A DNA stretch of 10,788 nucleotides. Source: Clostridia bacterium (GTDB lineage Bacteria > Bacillota > Peptococcia > DRI-13 > DTU073). The position numbers and the translations under genes are program-made. Location: positions 1-10,788 of the forward strand of contig DUTO01000251.1 of NCBI GenBank assembly GCA_012842035.1. Reading direction: 5' to 3'. The notes under the pieces are model-generated. The model made no database searches. It was not told the DNA's origin and worked only from the letters and a program-made list of their open reading frames with translations. Below, in pieces: positions 1 through 6,477 of this stretch. Within the stretch, counting starts at the first letter, position 1. The number at the start of each line of letters is the position of its first letter.

Positions 1-210
1 ATATTGGCATCTTAGCTCATGGAGGTATAGACCTGCAATACAAGCCCCTCCTTTGAAAGATATAATAAAATTTAAATGGTACCTTAAATATATTAATCAT
101 TAATTTAAAAAAACCTTCTTTTTCGCTCTACTAAAAAATAGTAAGGATAATTTTTCTCTTGGCAACATAATTATTTCTAAACATCACCATCAACACAATG
201 GGAGAAAAAA
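1..210. other. Leader region without a convincing gene, upstream of spoVB
   Basis: AT-rich stretch before spoVB. Short reading frames run in from the left edge on the plus strand (stops at about 52 and 104), but none has recognisable family features, so I cannot say whether they are the tail of an upstream gene. A small inverted repeat, TACTA/TAGTA around five A residues, lies at 129-143; it is too weak to call a terminator. A very tentative sporulation-type (sigma-E-like) promoter is GGATAAT at 145-151, a 14-nt gap, then CATAATTA at 166-173. Only the CATA core and the spacing fit, so this is a suggestion based on spoVB being a mother-cell gene in Bacillus subtilis. Confidence 0.4.
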
Positions 211-1743
211 ATGACTAAACAGTCTTTTTTAAAAGGTGCATTGATTCTACTTTTGGCCAGTGTTCTTGTTAAATTTCTCGGTTTCCTCTACCAAATATTA
301 ATTATTCGCCTCATTAGCCCTGAAGGTATCGGTATTTTTAATCTTGTTTTTCCTCTTTATGTTACAGCTCTTGTCCTTACCACGGCAGGACTGCCCTTAG
401 CCGTATCCAAATTTGTAGCGGCCGAAGTAGCTGCCGAAAACTATCAGCAAGCTGAAAAAATCTTTGGCACAGCCCTTACCTTGCTTTTTATCTTTGCCAC
501 AATTATAACATTTTTCTTTATTCTTATGGCACCCAAACTAATTAATTTTTTATATACGGATCCTCGGGTCTTACCGGCCTTTCTTTTCCTTTTACCTACA
601 CTGCTTCTGGTCAGTATCGCTTCCGTAATCAAAGGTTTTTTTCAGGGACTACAAGATATGCGTCCTACAGCATTGAGCCAGCTAATTGAACAAACCGTAC
701 GCATTAGTAGTGGTCTTTTACTTATTTACCTTCTCCGACCTTATGGTCTAACTTGGACAGCAGTTGGTCTTTCTATAGCTATATTTTTAAGTGAATTAAG
801 TGGCTTAATTTATTTAGTAACACTCTATAAAAACAAAATTTCACGCCAACTTTTTCATAAACCATCACTAGCGATTATTAAACAACTTTTCTCGTTTGGT
901 ATTCCCATTACCATAACTCGCATCATTTCCAGTACTGTAGTTGCTTTGGAATCAAGTCTCATCCCCCGTCAACTAAAAAAAGCCGGTCGGACTCTTTCCG
1001 AGGCCACATCCTTTTATGGCGAACTATCCGGAGTCGCTTTTACCATTCTCGCCATTCCTTCTACCCTTACCTTTTCTCTAGCCACAACTCTTGTTCCTGC
1101 TATTTCGGAAGCACAAAGCAAACAACAAAAACAACTTCTTAGTCGGCGCACCTCGGAAGCCATTGGCATAACCATTATTGCCGGAATGCCCTGTGGGCTT
1201 ATTTTATTTTACTGGGGTCCTCTAATCACCAAACTTCTCTTTAATGTAACTCAAGCCGGTGAATTATTAAAAATACTAGCCTTAGGAAGTATTTTTCTTT
1301 ATCTTCTCCAAACTACTACCGGTATCCTGCAAGGCTTAGGTTGCGTTAAAACTATTATTTTCACGACATTAATAGGAGGAATAATCAAACTTTTCGGTAT
1401 CTACATTGGGGGAGGTCATCCTTTTGGGGGACCTTCCCGTATTGCTTTAAGTTATGTTGCCAGTTATTTTACTGTTTCTCTTTTAAATTTATTTATCATT
1501 AAAAGAAAAACTTCTTTAAAACTTCAACCCGGTTTTTTCTTGCGTCTTATTTTAGCCAGTATTCTACTAAGCTTTGCTTTAACTTATGGCTATGACTTCG
1601 TCTCCCAAAATGTCTTATGCTTAATTTTACTTGCCCCCAGTTTAGCTTTACTTTTTTTGCTGATCCTGTTCATGACCGGGGATAAATATAGTCATCTTAT
1701 TCTCACTCATCTCTTCCAAAAAATAAGCAAAGGAAGCCTTTAA
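211..1743 (+). CDS. spoVB: SpoVB-like flippase (stage V sporulation protein B, MOP/polysaccharide biosynthesis family)
   Basis: A 510-residue, very hydrophobic protein with about 14 predicted membrane segments by eye, the usual size and topology of SpoVB/YtgP-type members of the MOP (MurJ-related) flippase superfamily. The N-terminal block fits the family: a first helix ending in KFLGF-Y, then LIRLISPEGIGIFN, and the TAGLPLAVSKFVAAE segment near residues 57-71. In Bacillus subtilis SpoVB acts in the outer forespore membrane and is needed for spore cortex peptidoglycan; transport of a lipid-linked precursor is inferred from the superfamily. The ATG has a GGGAG ribosome site at 200-204, six bases upstream. 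The gene stands alone on the plus strand and its stop is 11 bp from the convergent surE stop. Paralogues of the same family (YtgP, YkvU) could give a similar match, so the family is secure and the exact orthology less so. Confidence 0.85.
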   Translation: MTKQSFLKGALILLLASVLVKFLGFLYQILIIRLISPEGIGIFNLVFPLYVTALVLTTAGLPLAVSKFVAAEVAAENYQQAEKIFGTALTLLFIFATIITFFFILMAPKLINFLYTDPRVLPAFLFLLPTLLLVSIASVIKGFFQGLQDMRPTALSQLIEQTVRISSGLLLIYLLRPYGLTWTAVGLSIAIFLSELSGLIYLVTLYKNKISRQLFHKPSLAIIKQLFSFGIPITITRIISSTVVALESSLIPRQLKKAGRTLSEATSFYGELSGVAFTILAIPSTLTFSLATTLVPAISEAQSKQQKQLLSRRTSEAIGITIIAGMPCGLILFYWGPLITKLLFNVTQAGELLKILALGSIFLYLLQTTTGILQGLGCVKTIIFTTLIGGIIKLFGIYIGGGHPFGGPSRIALSYVASYFTVSLLNLFIIKRKTSLKLQPGFFLRLILASILLSFALTYGYDFVSQNVLCLILLAPSLALLFLLILFMTGDKYSHLILTHLFQKISKGSL

Positions 1744-1761
1744 ACTGTCTCACTTTAAAGG
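1737..1761. terminator. Inverted repeat spanning the convergent spoVB and surE stop codons (possible weak bidirectional terminator)
   Basis: A perfect 8-bp inverted repeat, CCTTTAAA at 1737-1744 and TTTAAAGG at 1754-1761, with a 9-nt loop. The left arm contains the spoVB TAA stop and the right arm contains the surE stop (TAA on the minus strand). The stem is AT-rich and no uridine tract follows on either side, so it is not a textbook intrinsic terminator. With only 11 bp between the two genes, it is the only visible 3'-end structure for both. Confidence 0.4.
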
Positions 1762-2525
1762 TCTTCTAAACCCCATTGTTTAATTTCCTGCATAATTTTA
1801 TAATTTGTTAAATCAAATTGGATCGGCGTAATGGAAACATAATTCTTTTCCACAGCCACAACGTCAAAATCCAAGTCTCTTTCTTTAAAAGGAAGTATTT
1901 CCCCTACTGCCCAATAATAAGGATTTCCACGTGGGTCAAAACGTTTTTCAAAACGATTTTCATACTCTCTGGCTCCCAATATCGTAACTTTATAACCTAC
2001 AATATCTTTTTTATTAACAGCCGGCACATTAACATTGAGTAAAGTTCCGACCGGAAGCTTAAACTTATTTTTAATCATATATTTAATTAAAGTATAAATA
2101 ATATCTGCCGCTACACTATAATCCTCATAATTCCAAGCAGCTAAAGAAATCGCTAAAGAAGGTACACCTAAAATAACTCCTTCGATAGCCGCCGATACCG
2201 TACCTGAATAGAGAACATCTGTACCTAAATTAGGCCCATTGTTAATTCCGGAAATAACTAAATCACATTTCTCAGTAAACAATTCTGTTAAACCTAACTT
2301 AACACAATCAGCAGGTGTTCCCTTTACTCCCCAAGCCTGACTTACACCCTCTATGTTTATTTTATGAACACAAATCGGATCTCTAATTGTAATTCCGTGT
2401 CCAATAGCGCTTTTTTCTTCTAAAGGGGCAATCAATGCTACTTCCCCAAGTTTAGACATTTTTTGAGCTAAAGCTTGCACACCCGGAGCCCGAATGCCAT
2501 CATCATTAGTTACTAATATGCGCAT
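1755..2525 (-). CDS. surE: 5'-/3'-nucleotidase SurE
   Basis: SurE is a metal-dependent phosphatase of nucleoside 5'- and 3'-monophosphates, a cytoplasmic housekeeping and stress enzyme. The 256-residue length is typical. The N-terminus RILVTNDDGI places the metal-binding pair at D8 and D9; S39 lies in EEKSA and N95 in ISGINNGPNLG, the same positions as the metal ligands in the Thermotoga enzyme. The GTPADCV segment (69-75) and YSGTVSAA (106-113) are further family signatures. The ATG has a GGGAGA ribosome site five bases upstream. It is the last gene of the minus-strand run TPR protein - folE - YpmA-like - surE, 16 nt after the YpmA-like stop. No key residue is missing. Confidence 0.95.
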   Translation of the reverse strand: MRILVTNDDGIRAPGVQALAQKMSKLGEVALIAPLEEKSAIGHGITIRDPICVHKINIEGVSQAWGVKGTPADCVKLGLTELFTEKCDLVISGINNGPNLGTDVLYSGTVSAAIEGVILGVPSLAISLAAWNYEDYSVAADIIYTLIKYMIKNKFKLPVGTLLNVNVPAVNKKDIVGYKVTILGAREYENRFEKRFDPRGNPYYWAVGEILPFKERDLDFDVVAVEKNYVSITPIQFDLTNYKIMQEIKQWGLEDL

Positions 2526-2541
2526 AGTTCTCTCCCTTTAT

Positions 2542-2727
2542 CTAGTAAAATTCATAGATATTAATACTCAATTTTTTAGTCTCTTTGTTTTTTATTAAAC
2601 CCAGCATAATTCCTTTATCTTTAAGATATTTATTTAAAAAATCAACCACTTTATACATCTCTGCACAGTCATTAAAACTTTTAGTCGCTAATAACTCTAA
2701 TTTGTTTTCTTGACCTTCTTTGGACAT
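2542..2727 (-). CDS. Small YpmA-like protein (DUF4264 family, function unknown)
   Basis: A 61-residue protein from the ATG at 2727. The reading frame also has an upstream GTG at 2748 (68 residues, overlapping folE), but that codon has no ribosome site in front, whereas AGG-rich sequence precedes the ATG. The core reads LELLATKSFNDCAEMYKVVDFLNK followed by an IMLGL motif and a C-terminal INIY. From memory, this matches the layout of Bacillus YpmA (an LE-L-STK start, YK(I/V)VD-LN, IMFGL, then I-Y at the end), a conserved small Firmicutes protein without an established function. It has no membrane segment and no cysteine pair. It sits between folE and surE with 10 nt between the folE stop and this start, so it is almost certainly co-transcribed with them. 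The family assignment is by pattern recall only. Confidence 0.65.
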   Translation of the reverse strand: MSKEGQENKLELLATKSFNDCAEMYKVVDFLNKYLKDKGIMLGLIKNKETKKLSINIYEFY

Positions 2728-2737
2728 AACACCTAAC

Positions 2738-3298
2738 CTACCTTTCACGTATTAACGCCAACGCTTCAGCCCTTGTAACTTCACTAGAACGAAAGATGCC
2801 ACGTACGGCCGAAGTAAGCGTTTTACATCCCGGTTTATTTACACCACGAATAGTCATACAGAGATGTTCAGCCTCAATAACCACAATAACCCCCAAAGGA
2901 TGCAACACCCGCATAATTGAATCGGCAATTTGCGAAGTTAAACGTTCTTGAAGTTGAGGTCTTCGTGCATATATTTCTACAACTCTAGCCAATTTTGAAA
3001 GTCCTGTAAGCTTCCCTTTCCGAGGTATATAGGCTACATGAGCTTTACCGAAAAAAGGTAACAAATGATGTTCACAAAATGAATACAGGGGAATATCTTT
3101 GACCAAAACTAGTTCTTCATGTTCCTCACTAAAACAAACAAATAATTCCTCATCTGCCTCCTTGCCTATCCCTGAAAAAATTTCTTGACACATTCTCGCA
3201 ACCCTTGCCGGCGTTTCCTGCAAGCCTTCTCGCTCTACATCTTCACCAATCGCTTCCAAAAACATTTTCATAGCCTCTGCAATTTTTTTCTGGTTCAT
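2738..3298 (-). CDS. folE: GTP cyclohydrolase I (FolE, type IA)
   Basis: FolE converts GTP to 7,8-dihydroneopterin triphosphate and formate, the first step of tetrahydrofolate synthesis (also the entry to queuosine). The 186-residue length is typical of bacterial FolE. Zinc ligands are C75 and H78 in SFCEHHLLPF and C147 in EHLCMTIRGV. Other signatures are EGLQETPARVA (24-34), GKLTGLSKLARVVE (95-108), RRPQLQERLT (112-121) and the C-terminal RGVNKPG...LTSAVRG block (151-167). C158 stands where many homologues have serine; it is not a zinc ligand. The ATG has a strong GAAGGAG ribosome site at 3309-3315, about 10 nt upstream. It lies 57 nt downstream of the TPR gene. I see no folate riboswitch in that gap. 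Confidence 0.97.
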   Translation of the reverse strand: MNQKKIAEAMKMFLEAIGEDVEREGLQETPARVARMCQEIFSGIGKEADEELFVCFSEEHEELVLVKDIPLYSFCEHHLLPFFGKAHVAYIPRKGKLTGLSKLARVVEIYARRPQLQERLTSQIADSIMRVLHPLGVIVVIEAEHLCMTIRGVNKPGCKTLTSAVRGIFRSSEVTRAEALALIRER

Positions 3299-3355
3299 AG
3301 CTTATTTGCTCCTTCTTTCCCTAAGCTTTGCATTTTGTCTGAATATGACTAAACA

Positions 3356-4549
3356 TTAGTTTAAACCAAAAGCTTTATTATAGCAATCTACTGCAAGATT
3401 TTTTTCACCCATTTTTTCATAAATATGAGCCAAAACAGCCCATGCCCTACTACTCCATTCCGGAATCTTTTTTAATAAAATAATTATTTCCATAGCCTCA
3501 CAATACTTACGCTGCTTAGTTAAACAACAAATCAAATTATAGATTAAACTAGGATTTTGTGGTGCTAAAGCCAGACCGCGATAATAATTCTTTTCAGCTG
3601 CCTCATAATTCTTTAAACTTTCATAAACCCAAGCAATATTATTTAAAAGATTAGCGTCATAAGGATTTACACGCAAAAGTTTCCGGAGTATTGTTAATGC
3701 TTTTTCTTTCTCCCCTATTTGAGCATAAGTACAAGCTAAATTTACTAAATTGTCCTGATAATGAGGCGCAACTTGTAAAGCCTTTTTGTAAAAAACAAGA
3801 CTTTCCACATGCCGACCTAATAAACTATAACAATAGCCTAAAAAAGTAAAAACTTCTACCCGTTCTTGAATAATTAGTTTGCTCATGATTTCAATCGCTC
3901 TCTCATAACAACCTTTTTTTAACATGAGCATACCATAATTATATACAATTATCGGGTCTTTTGACCTTAAAGCAAACGCCTTTTTTAAAAAACTTTCCGC
4001 CAATTCCAAATGATTAAGCCTCATCTGACATAACCCCAGATTATTATAAATCTCAGCATTAGAGGAGCCTAGCTGAATTGTTTTATAATAATAGGGCAAA
4101 GCCTCTTTAAAATTCTCTTGCTTCATTAACAAATCACCTTTAGCGGCAAAAACCTGAACATAATTACCCTTATATTGTAATACTTTATCATATATTTTAT
4201 CGGCAGCCTCGATATTCCCCCTGTTTTCTTCCGCTTTGCCTAACCAAAATAAGTATTGAGGATTTTGTTTATTACTCTGTAAAGCCTGCAAAAAAGCTTT
4301 GCGAGCCTCCTCCCATTTACCCTCTACGCCTAAAAAAGTACCTAATTTCCACCAAACTTTACTAGTAACCTTTTCTTTTTTAGTAAGCTCTTCTAAATAA
4401 AAAATAGCCTTTTGATAATTACCCCCTAAGCTATAGAAAAACGAACATAAAACAAAAGACAAATAATGCACCTTCTTCTTGATCATCTTAATTAATAACT
4501 TCAACATTACTAACCATCTCCTTAATAACCATATTTTCCCACTTGGCAT
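3356..4549 (-). CDS. Tetratricopeptide-repeat protein of about 11 repeats, function unknown
   Basis: A 397-residue protein built almost entirely of 34-residue TPR units, from about residue 28 to the C-terminus. I count eleven, each with the helix A pattern W/L-G-Y followed by a helix B such as YEAAEKNYYRGLALAPQN, and most ending with the typical A/P turn. TPR arrays are protein-binding scaffolds; no enzymatic domain is present. The N-terminal 25 residues are basic (RR, KMIKKK) and moderately hydrophobic, and the following hydrophobic stretch reads better as helix A of the first repeat than as a membrane anchor. Two starts are possible: the ATG at 4549, with GGAG five bases upstream, or the ATG at 4507, with AAGGAG at 4518-4523; the latter would give 383 residues. 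The gene leads the folE - YpmA-like - surE run and is divergent from the yrzE-like gene. What it binds cannot be inferred. Confidence 0.85.
   Translation of the reverse strand: MPSGKIWLLRRWLVMLKLLIKMIKKKVHYLSFVLCSFFYSLGGNYQKAIFYLEELTKKEKVTSKVWWKLGTFLGVEGKWEEARKAFLQALQSNKQNPQYLFWLGKAEENRGNIEAADKIYDKVLQYKGNYVQVFAAKGDLLMKQENFKEALPYYYKTIQLGSSNAEIYNNLGLCQMRLNHLELAESFLKKAFALRSKDPIIVYNYGMLMLKKGCYERAIEIMSKLIIQERVEVFTFLGYCYSLLGRHVESLVFYKKALQVAPHYQDNLVNLACTYAQIGEKEKALTILRKLLRVNPYDANLLNNIAWVYESLKNYEAAEKNYYRGLALAPQNPSLIYNLICCLTKQRKYCEAMEIIILLKKIPEWSSRAWAVLAHIYEKMGEKNLAVDCYNKAFGLN
4518..4523 (-). promoter_or_regulatory. Internal ribosome binding site offering an alternative TPR-protein start
   Basis: The minus strand reads AAGGAG here, ten bases before an in-frame ATG at 4507, inside the longer TPR reading frame. 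This is a better Shine-Dalgarno match than the GGAG in front of the ATG at 4549, so the true N-terminus may be 14 residues shorter than annotated. Confidence 0.4.
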
Positions 4550-4668
4550 AACTTCTCCATTGGATTTCCATTTCCTTCCTTTTCGTTTTAAATTAAAAAT
4601 TTTCTCCGCTAAAAACTTATTCTAATTTAAGAGAAAAGGCATATGGTTATGTTAAGTTAAATAGCTCC

Positions 4669-4674
4669 AGGAGG
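4669..4674 (+). promoter_or_regulatory. Strong ribosome binding site that fixes the yrzE-like start
   Basis: AGGAGG, continuing into TGATG, lies eight bases before the ATG at 4683. In-frame GTG at 4674 and ATG at 4677 overlap or abut this site and so cannot be the start. Confidence 0.8.
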
Positions 4675-4682
4675 TGATGAAG

Positions 4683-5078
4683 ATGCCACGAGATTTTTCT
4701 AAAGCAGAAGACTGGCAAATCCCCTGTGTCTGCAAAGGACTTCTCTGCTCTATACTGATAACTATAGTTTTTAGCCTTAGCTTCGGTTTACTCTTGCAAT
4801 ACACCCCCCTCTCTGAAAATTACTTACCCAGTATTTCAACTTTCGTTTTTTTTATCAGTATGCTGCTTGGTTCTACAATTGCCGCTTATACTGCCGGACA
4901 CAAAGGCTTACTATATAGTACCACCGTAAGCTTTACCTATTTCCTGCTAACTCTTCTCTTCTGTTTTTTCCCCGCTCCCTCTCTTCTTACTTTTTCTTTG
5001 CTGCTCAAAAAGACTCTTCTTACTATAACCTCCGGCATTTTAGGTGGGATTATTGGTATCGGCTTAATTCCCTATTAA
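4683..5078 (+). CDS. YrzE-like four-helix membrane protein (TIGR04086-type, function unknown)
   Basis: A 131-residue integral membrane protein with four hydrophobic segments at about residues 15-36, 50-70, 77-95 and 104-129. A cytoplasmic-looking N-terminus (MPRDFSKAEDW) precedes the first. The AGHKGLLYSTTVS turn between segments two and three, and the glycine-rich last helix (SGILGGIIGIGL), fit the TIGR04086/YrzE group of Firmicutes proteins, which has no known function. The start is set by AGGAGG at 4669-4674. In several Clostridia relatives sit close to secDF or the SCIFF peptide genes (recalled, not checked); neither is seen here. It ends directly in the shared terminator at 5078-5106. 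The family call rests on topology and the GxKGL turn. Confidence 0.65.
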   Translation: MPRDFSKAEDWQIPCVCKGLLCSILITIVFSLSFGLLLQYTPLSENYLPSISTFVFFISMLLGSTIAAYTAGHKGLLYSTTVSFTYFLLTLLFCFFPAPSLLTFSLLLKKTLLTITSGILGGIIGIGLIPY

Positions 5079-5106
5079 AAAAAGGAGTGAAAAACACTCC
5101 TTTTTT
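5078..5106. terminator. Bidirectional intrinsic terminator between the yrzE-like gene and the spoVM candidate
   Basis: A 12-bp perfect stem, AAAAAAGGAGTG at 5078-5089 and CACTCCTTTTTT at 5095-5106, with an AAAAA loop. The GGAGTG/CACTCC core is flanked by A residues on one side and T residues on the other, so on each strand the hairpin is followed by a U tract. It begins at the last base of the yrzE-like stop codon and ends inside the stop codon of the minus-strand small gene, so it can serve both. Confidence 0.9.
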
Positions 5107-5191
5107 ATCCAGCCTTTTGCTTCGTCTTTTTTAAGAACCGAGTTAAAAACTGAGGTAAAGGTATAAAAAATAAAGCTTTAATATCTTTCAC
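5105..5191 (-). CDS. spoVM: Candidate SpoVM (stage V sporulation protein M), 28 residues
   Basis: A short minus-strand reading frame starting at GTG 5191 and stopping at TAA 5105-5107, immediately at the shared terminator. Residues 10-16 read IPLPQFL, followed by a basic amphipathic tail (TRFLKKTKQK). Bacillus subtilis SpoVM is 26 residues and carries IKLPKFL around its functionally important P9; the shared pattern is I-x-L-P-x-F-L, with P13 here in place of P9. SpoVM is a peripheral amphipathic helix that recognises the convex forespore membrane and anchors SpoIVA and the coat. The ribosome site AAGGTGA precedes GTG 5191 by five bases; an in-frame GTG at 5200 (31 residues) abuts AAGAAG and is less likely. 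A weak sigma-E-like upstream match (GTCACTTT at 5273-5266, AATAGAAT at 5252-5245) is tentative. The N-terminus is about four residues longer than in Bacillus and the tail differs, so this remains a candidate. Confidence 0.6.
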   Translation of the reverse strand: MKDIKALFFIPLPQFLTRFLKKTKQKAG

Positions 5192-5304
5192 ATCCGTCAC
5201 CTTCTTTCTCTAAATTAAGCTTCCTTACTTTCTTCCTTTCACTTATTCTATTAATTCCAGGCAAAAAAGTGACCGATTTTTTAAAAACCAGAGATAAGTT
5301 CACC

Positions 5305-5808
5305 CTAATATTTAGGGATTTTAATGTTACTGACCATTAAAAAAGAAAGCAGTAAAGTCACTCCCGGATAAACATAAACAGAAAGTCGATGTACTAACAA
5401 GACAAATAAAGCCAATAAGGACCCCGCAAAAGTTATGGGAACACCTATAAAACATGTGTCGCTATTTAAAACATTAAAACGAGCCAATCTAATTGCTCCA
5501 CATAAAGCAAAAATTATGGCTATACATAAACCCAAATACTTAAAGGAAGATAAAACACGAGCATAAGTTAAAAGAGCCGGAGCTACACCAAAAGAGACTA
5601 AATCCGATAAAGAATCTAGTTCTTTACCGAAATCAGATGTTACCTCAAACCTTCTCGCTAATCTTCCATCCAAACCATCTAAAATCATCGCCAATAAAAT
5701 TGCCACTGCTGCCTCTTTATATTGTCCTTCCATTGTTAACCACAAGGAAATAACACCAAAAATCAGATTGGATAAAGTTACAATATTGGGCAATATTCGT
5801 TTATTCAT
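5305..5808 (-). CDS. pssA: CDP-diacylglycerol--serine O-phosphatidyltransferase (PssA)
   Basis: PssA joins CDP-diacylglycerol and L-serine to give phosphatidylserine and CMP in the cytoplasmic membrane. The 167-residue protein carries the full CDP-alcohol phosphotransferase signature DG-x2-AR-x8-G-x3-D-x3-D: D47, G48, A51, R52, G61, D65 and D69. About five or six hydrophobic helices follow the usual plan (one before, the rest after the signature), and the length matches the short Gram-positive form. The start is the ATG at 5808, with GGGAGG about ten bases upstream; an in-frame TTG at 5826 would place the start within that ribosome site and is rejected. The first 8 nt overlap the end of psd, so the two genes are probably translationally coupled and act in sequence. 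A short palindrome covers the stop codon, but no clear terminator follows. Confidence 0.95.
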   Translation of the reverse strand: MNKRILPNIVTLSNLIFGVISLWLTMEGQYKEAAVAILLAMILDGLDGRLARRFEVTSDFGKELDSLSDLVSFGVAPALLTYARVLSSFKYLGLCIAIIFALCGAIRLARFNVLNSDTCFIGVPITFAGSLLALFVLLVHRLSVYVYPGVTLLLSFLMVSNIKIPKY

Positions 5809-6460
5809 TGTCAGCAAACCTCCCAATTATTGTTTCTCCACCCCGTACTTTTTGACCTTTTTTTACTAGTACTATTGCCTCATTGGGTAAATATAACTCA
5901 GTACAAGAACCAAATTTAATCATCCCTAATAAATCGCCTTGAGCGAGTTTTTCCCCGGTTTTCGCCCAACAAACAATACGCCGCGCAATAAATCCAGTTA
6001 TTTGGACAACTAAAACAGCCCAACTAGGATTATCATCACATCTAATTCCTACATAGTTTCGCTCATTTAATTGCGAAGCATGTTCTTTAAAAGCTGGGAT
6101 AAAACTTCCCGGGTGATAATAAAGATAATCAATTACTCCCGTTATAGGTACTCTATTCACATGAACATTAAAAATGTTTAAAAAAATACTCACTTTAACT
6201 GCCGATCCCCGTAAATAATTTTCTTCCTTAACTTCTTCCACAGCTAGAACAACACCATCAGCCGGAGAAACAATTTCATTACTTCGGGCCATAGTTTTTC
6301 GGGGAGGATTACGAAAAAAATACAAAATAAATAAGAACAAAATAAAGGGCACTAAAACAATTTTTCTTCCCCCTAAAAAATAGACAATGATCATCAAAAT
6401 TAAAAAAATTATTAAGAGTGGCCAAACATCCGGTATAATTAACCACTTATCCCTTTTCAC
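5801..6460 (-). CDS. psd: Phosphatidylserine decarboxylase proenzyme, short membrane form (Psd)
   Basis: Psd makes phosphatidylethanolamine from phosphatidylserine using a pyruvoyl group formed by self-cleavage. The 219-residue length is that of the short form found in Clostridia and many other bacteria. Two membrane helices lie near the N-terminus (about 13-29 and 33-48), followed by FFRNPPR. The catalytic triad is visible as D68 in SPADG, H100 in NVHVNR and S185 in KFGSCTELYLP. Cleavage is expected between G184 and S185, giving a small alpha chain of 35 residues. The usual residue after FGS in this group is arginine; here it is C186. The start is GTG at 6460, preceded by AGGGGG eight bases upstream; an ATG at 6464 is out of frame. 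It begins 17 nt after dinG and overlaps pssA by 8 nt, so the three are likely one transcript. Confidence 0.95.
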   Translation of the reverse strand: MKRDKWLIIPDVWPLLIIFLILMIIVYFLGGRKIVLVPFILFLFILYFFRNPPRKTMARSNEIVSPADGVVLAVEEVKEENYLRGSAVKVSIFLNIFNVHVNRVPITGVIDYLYYHPGSFIPAFKEHASQLNERNYVGIRCDDNPSWAVLVVQITGFIARRIVCWAKTGEKLAQGDLLGMIKFGSCTELYLPNEAIVLVKKGQKVRGGETIIGRFADNE

Positions 6461-6477
6461 CCATATTTCCCCCTACC

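Noticed and set aside
1..52. Open frame running in from the left edge, ending at a TGA near 52, with a GILAHGGIDL-like stretch
   Set aside because: Only 17 codons are visible, another frame is also open, and no family is recognisable; it could be a gene tail but cannot be supported.
444..632. Minus-strand reading frame inside spoVB
   Set aside because: Lies wholly within a well-supported membrane-protein gene on the other strand, low-complexity K/R-rich product, no ribosome site of note.
211..1743. MurJ as an alternative identity for the flippase
   Set aside because: The N-terminal LISPEGIGIFN and TAGLPLAVSKFVAAE blocks fit the SpoVB/YtgP branch better than MurJ, though both belong to the same superfamily.
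1818..2042. Plus-strand reading frame inside surE
   Set aside because: Antisense shadow of a complete surE with all metal ligands; product has no recognisable features.
3299..3355. Possible folate (THF) riboswitch before folE
   Set aside because: The gap is only 57 nt, including the ribosome site, and shows no stable stem; too short for the class.
3356..4549. N-terminal membrane anchor on the TPR protein
   Set aside because: The hydrophobic stretch at about residues 28-42 fits helix A of the first TPR repeat and is not long or uniform enough for a confident membrane helix.
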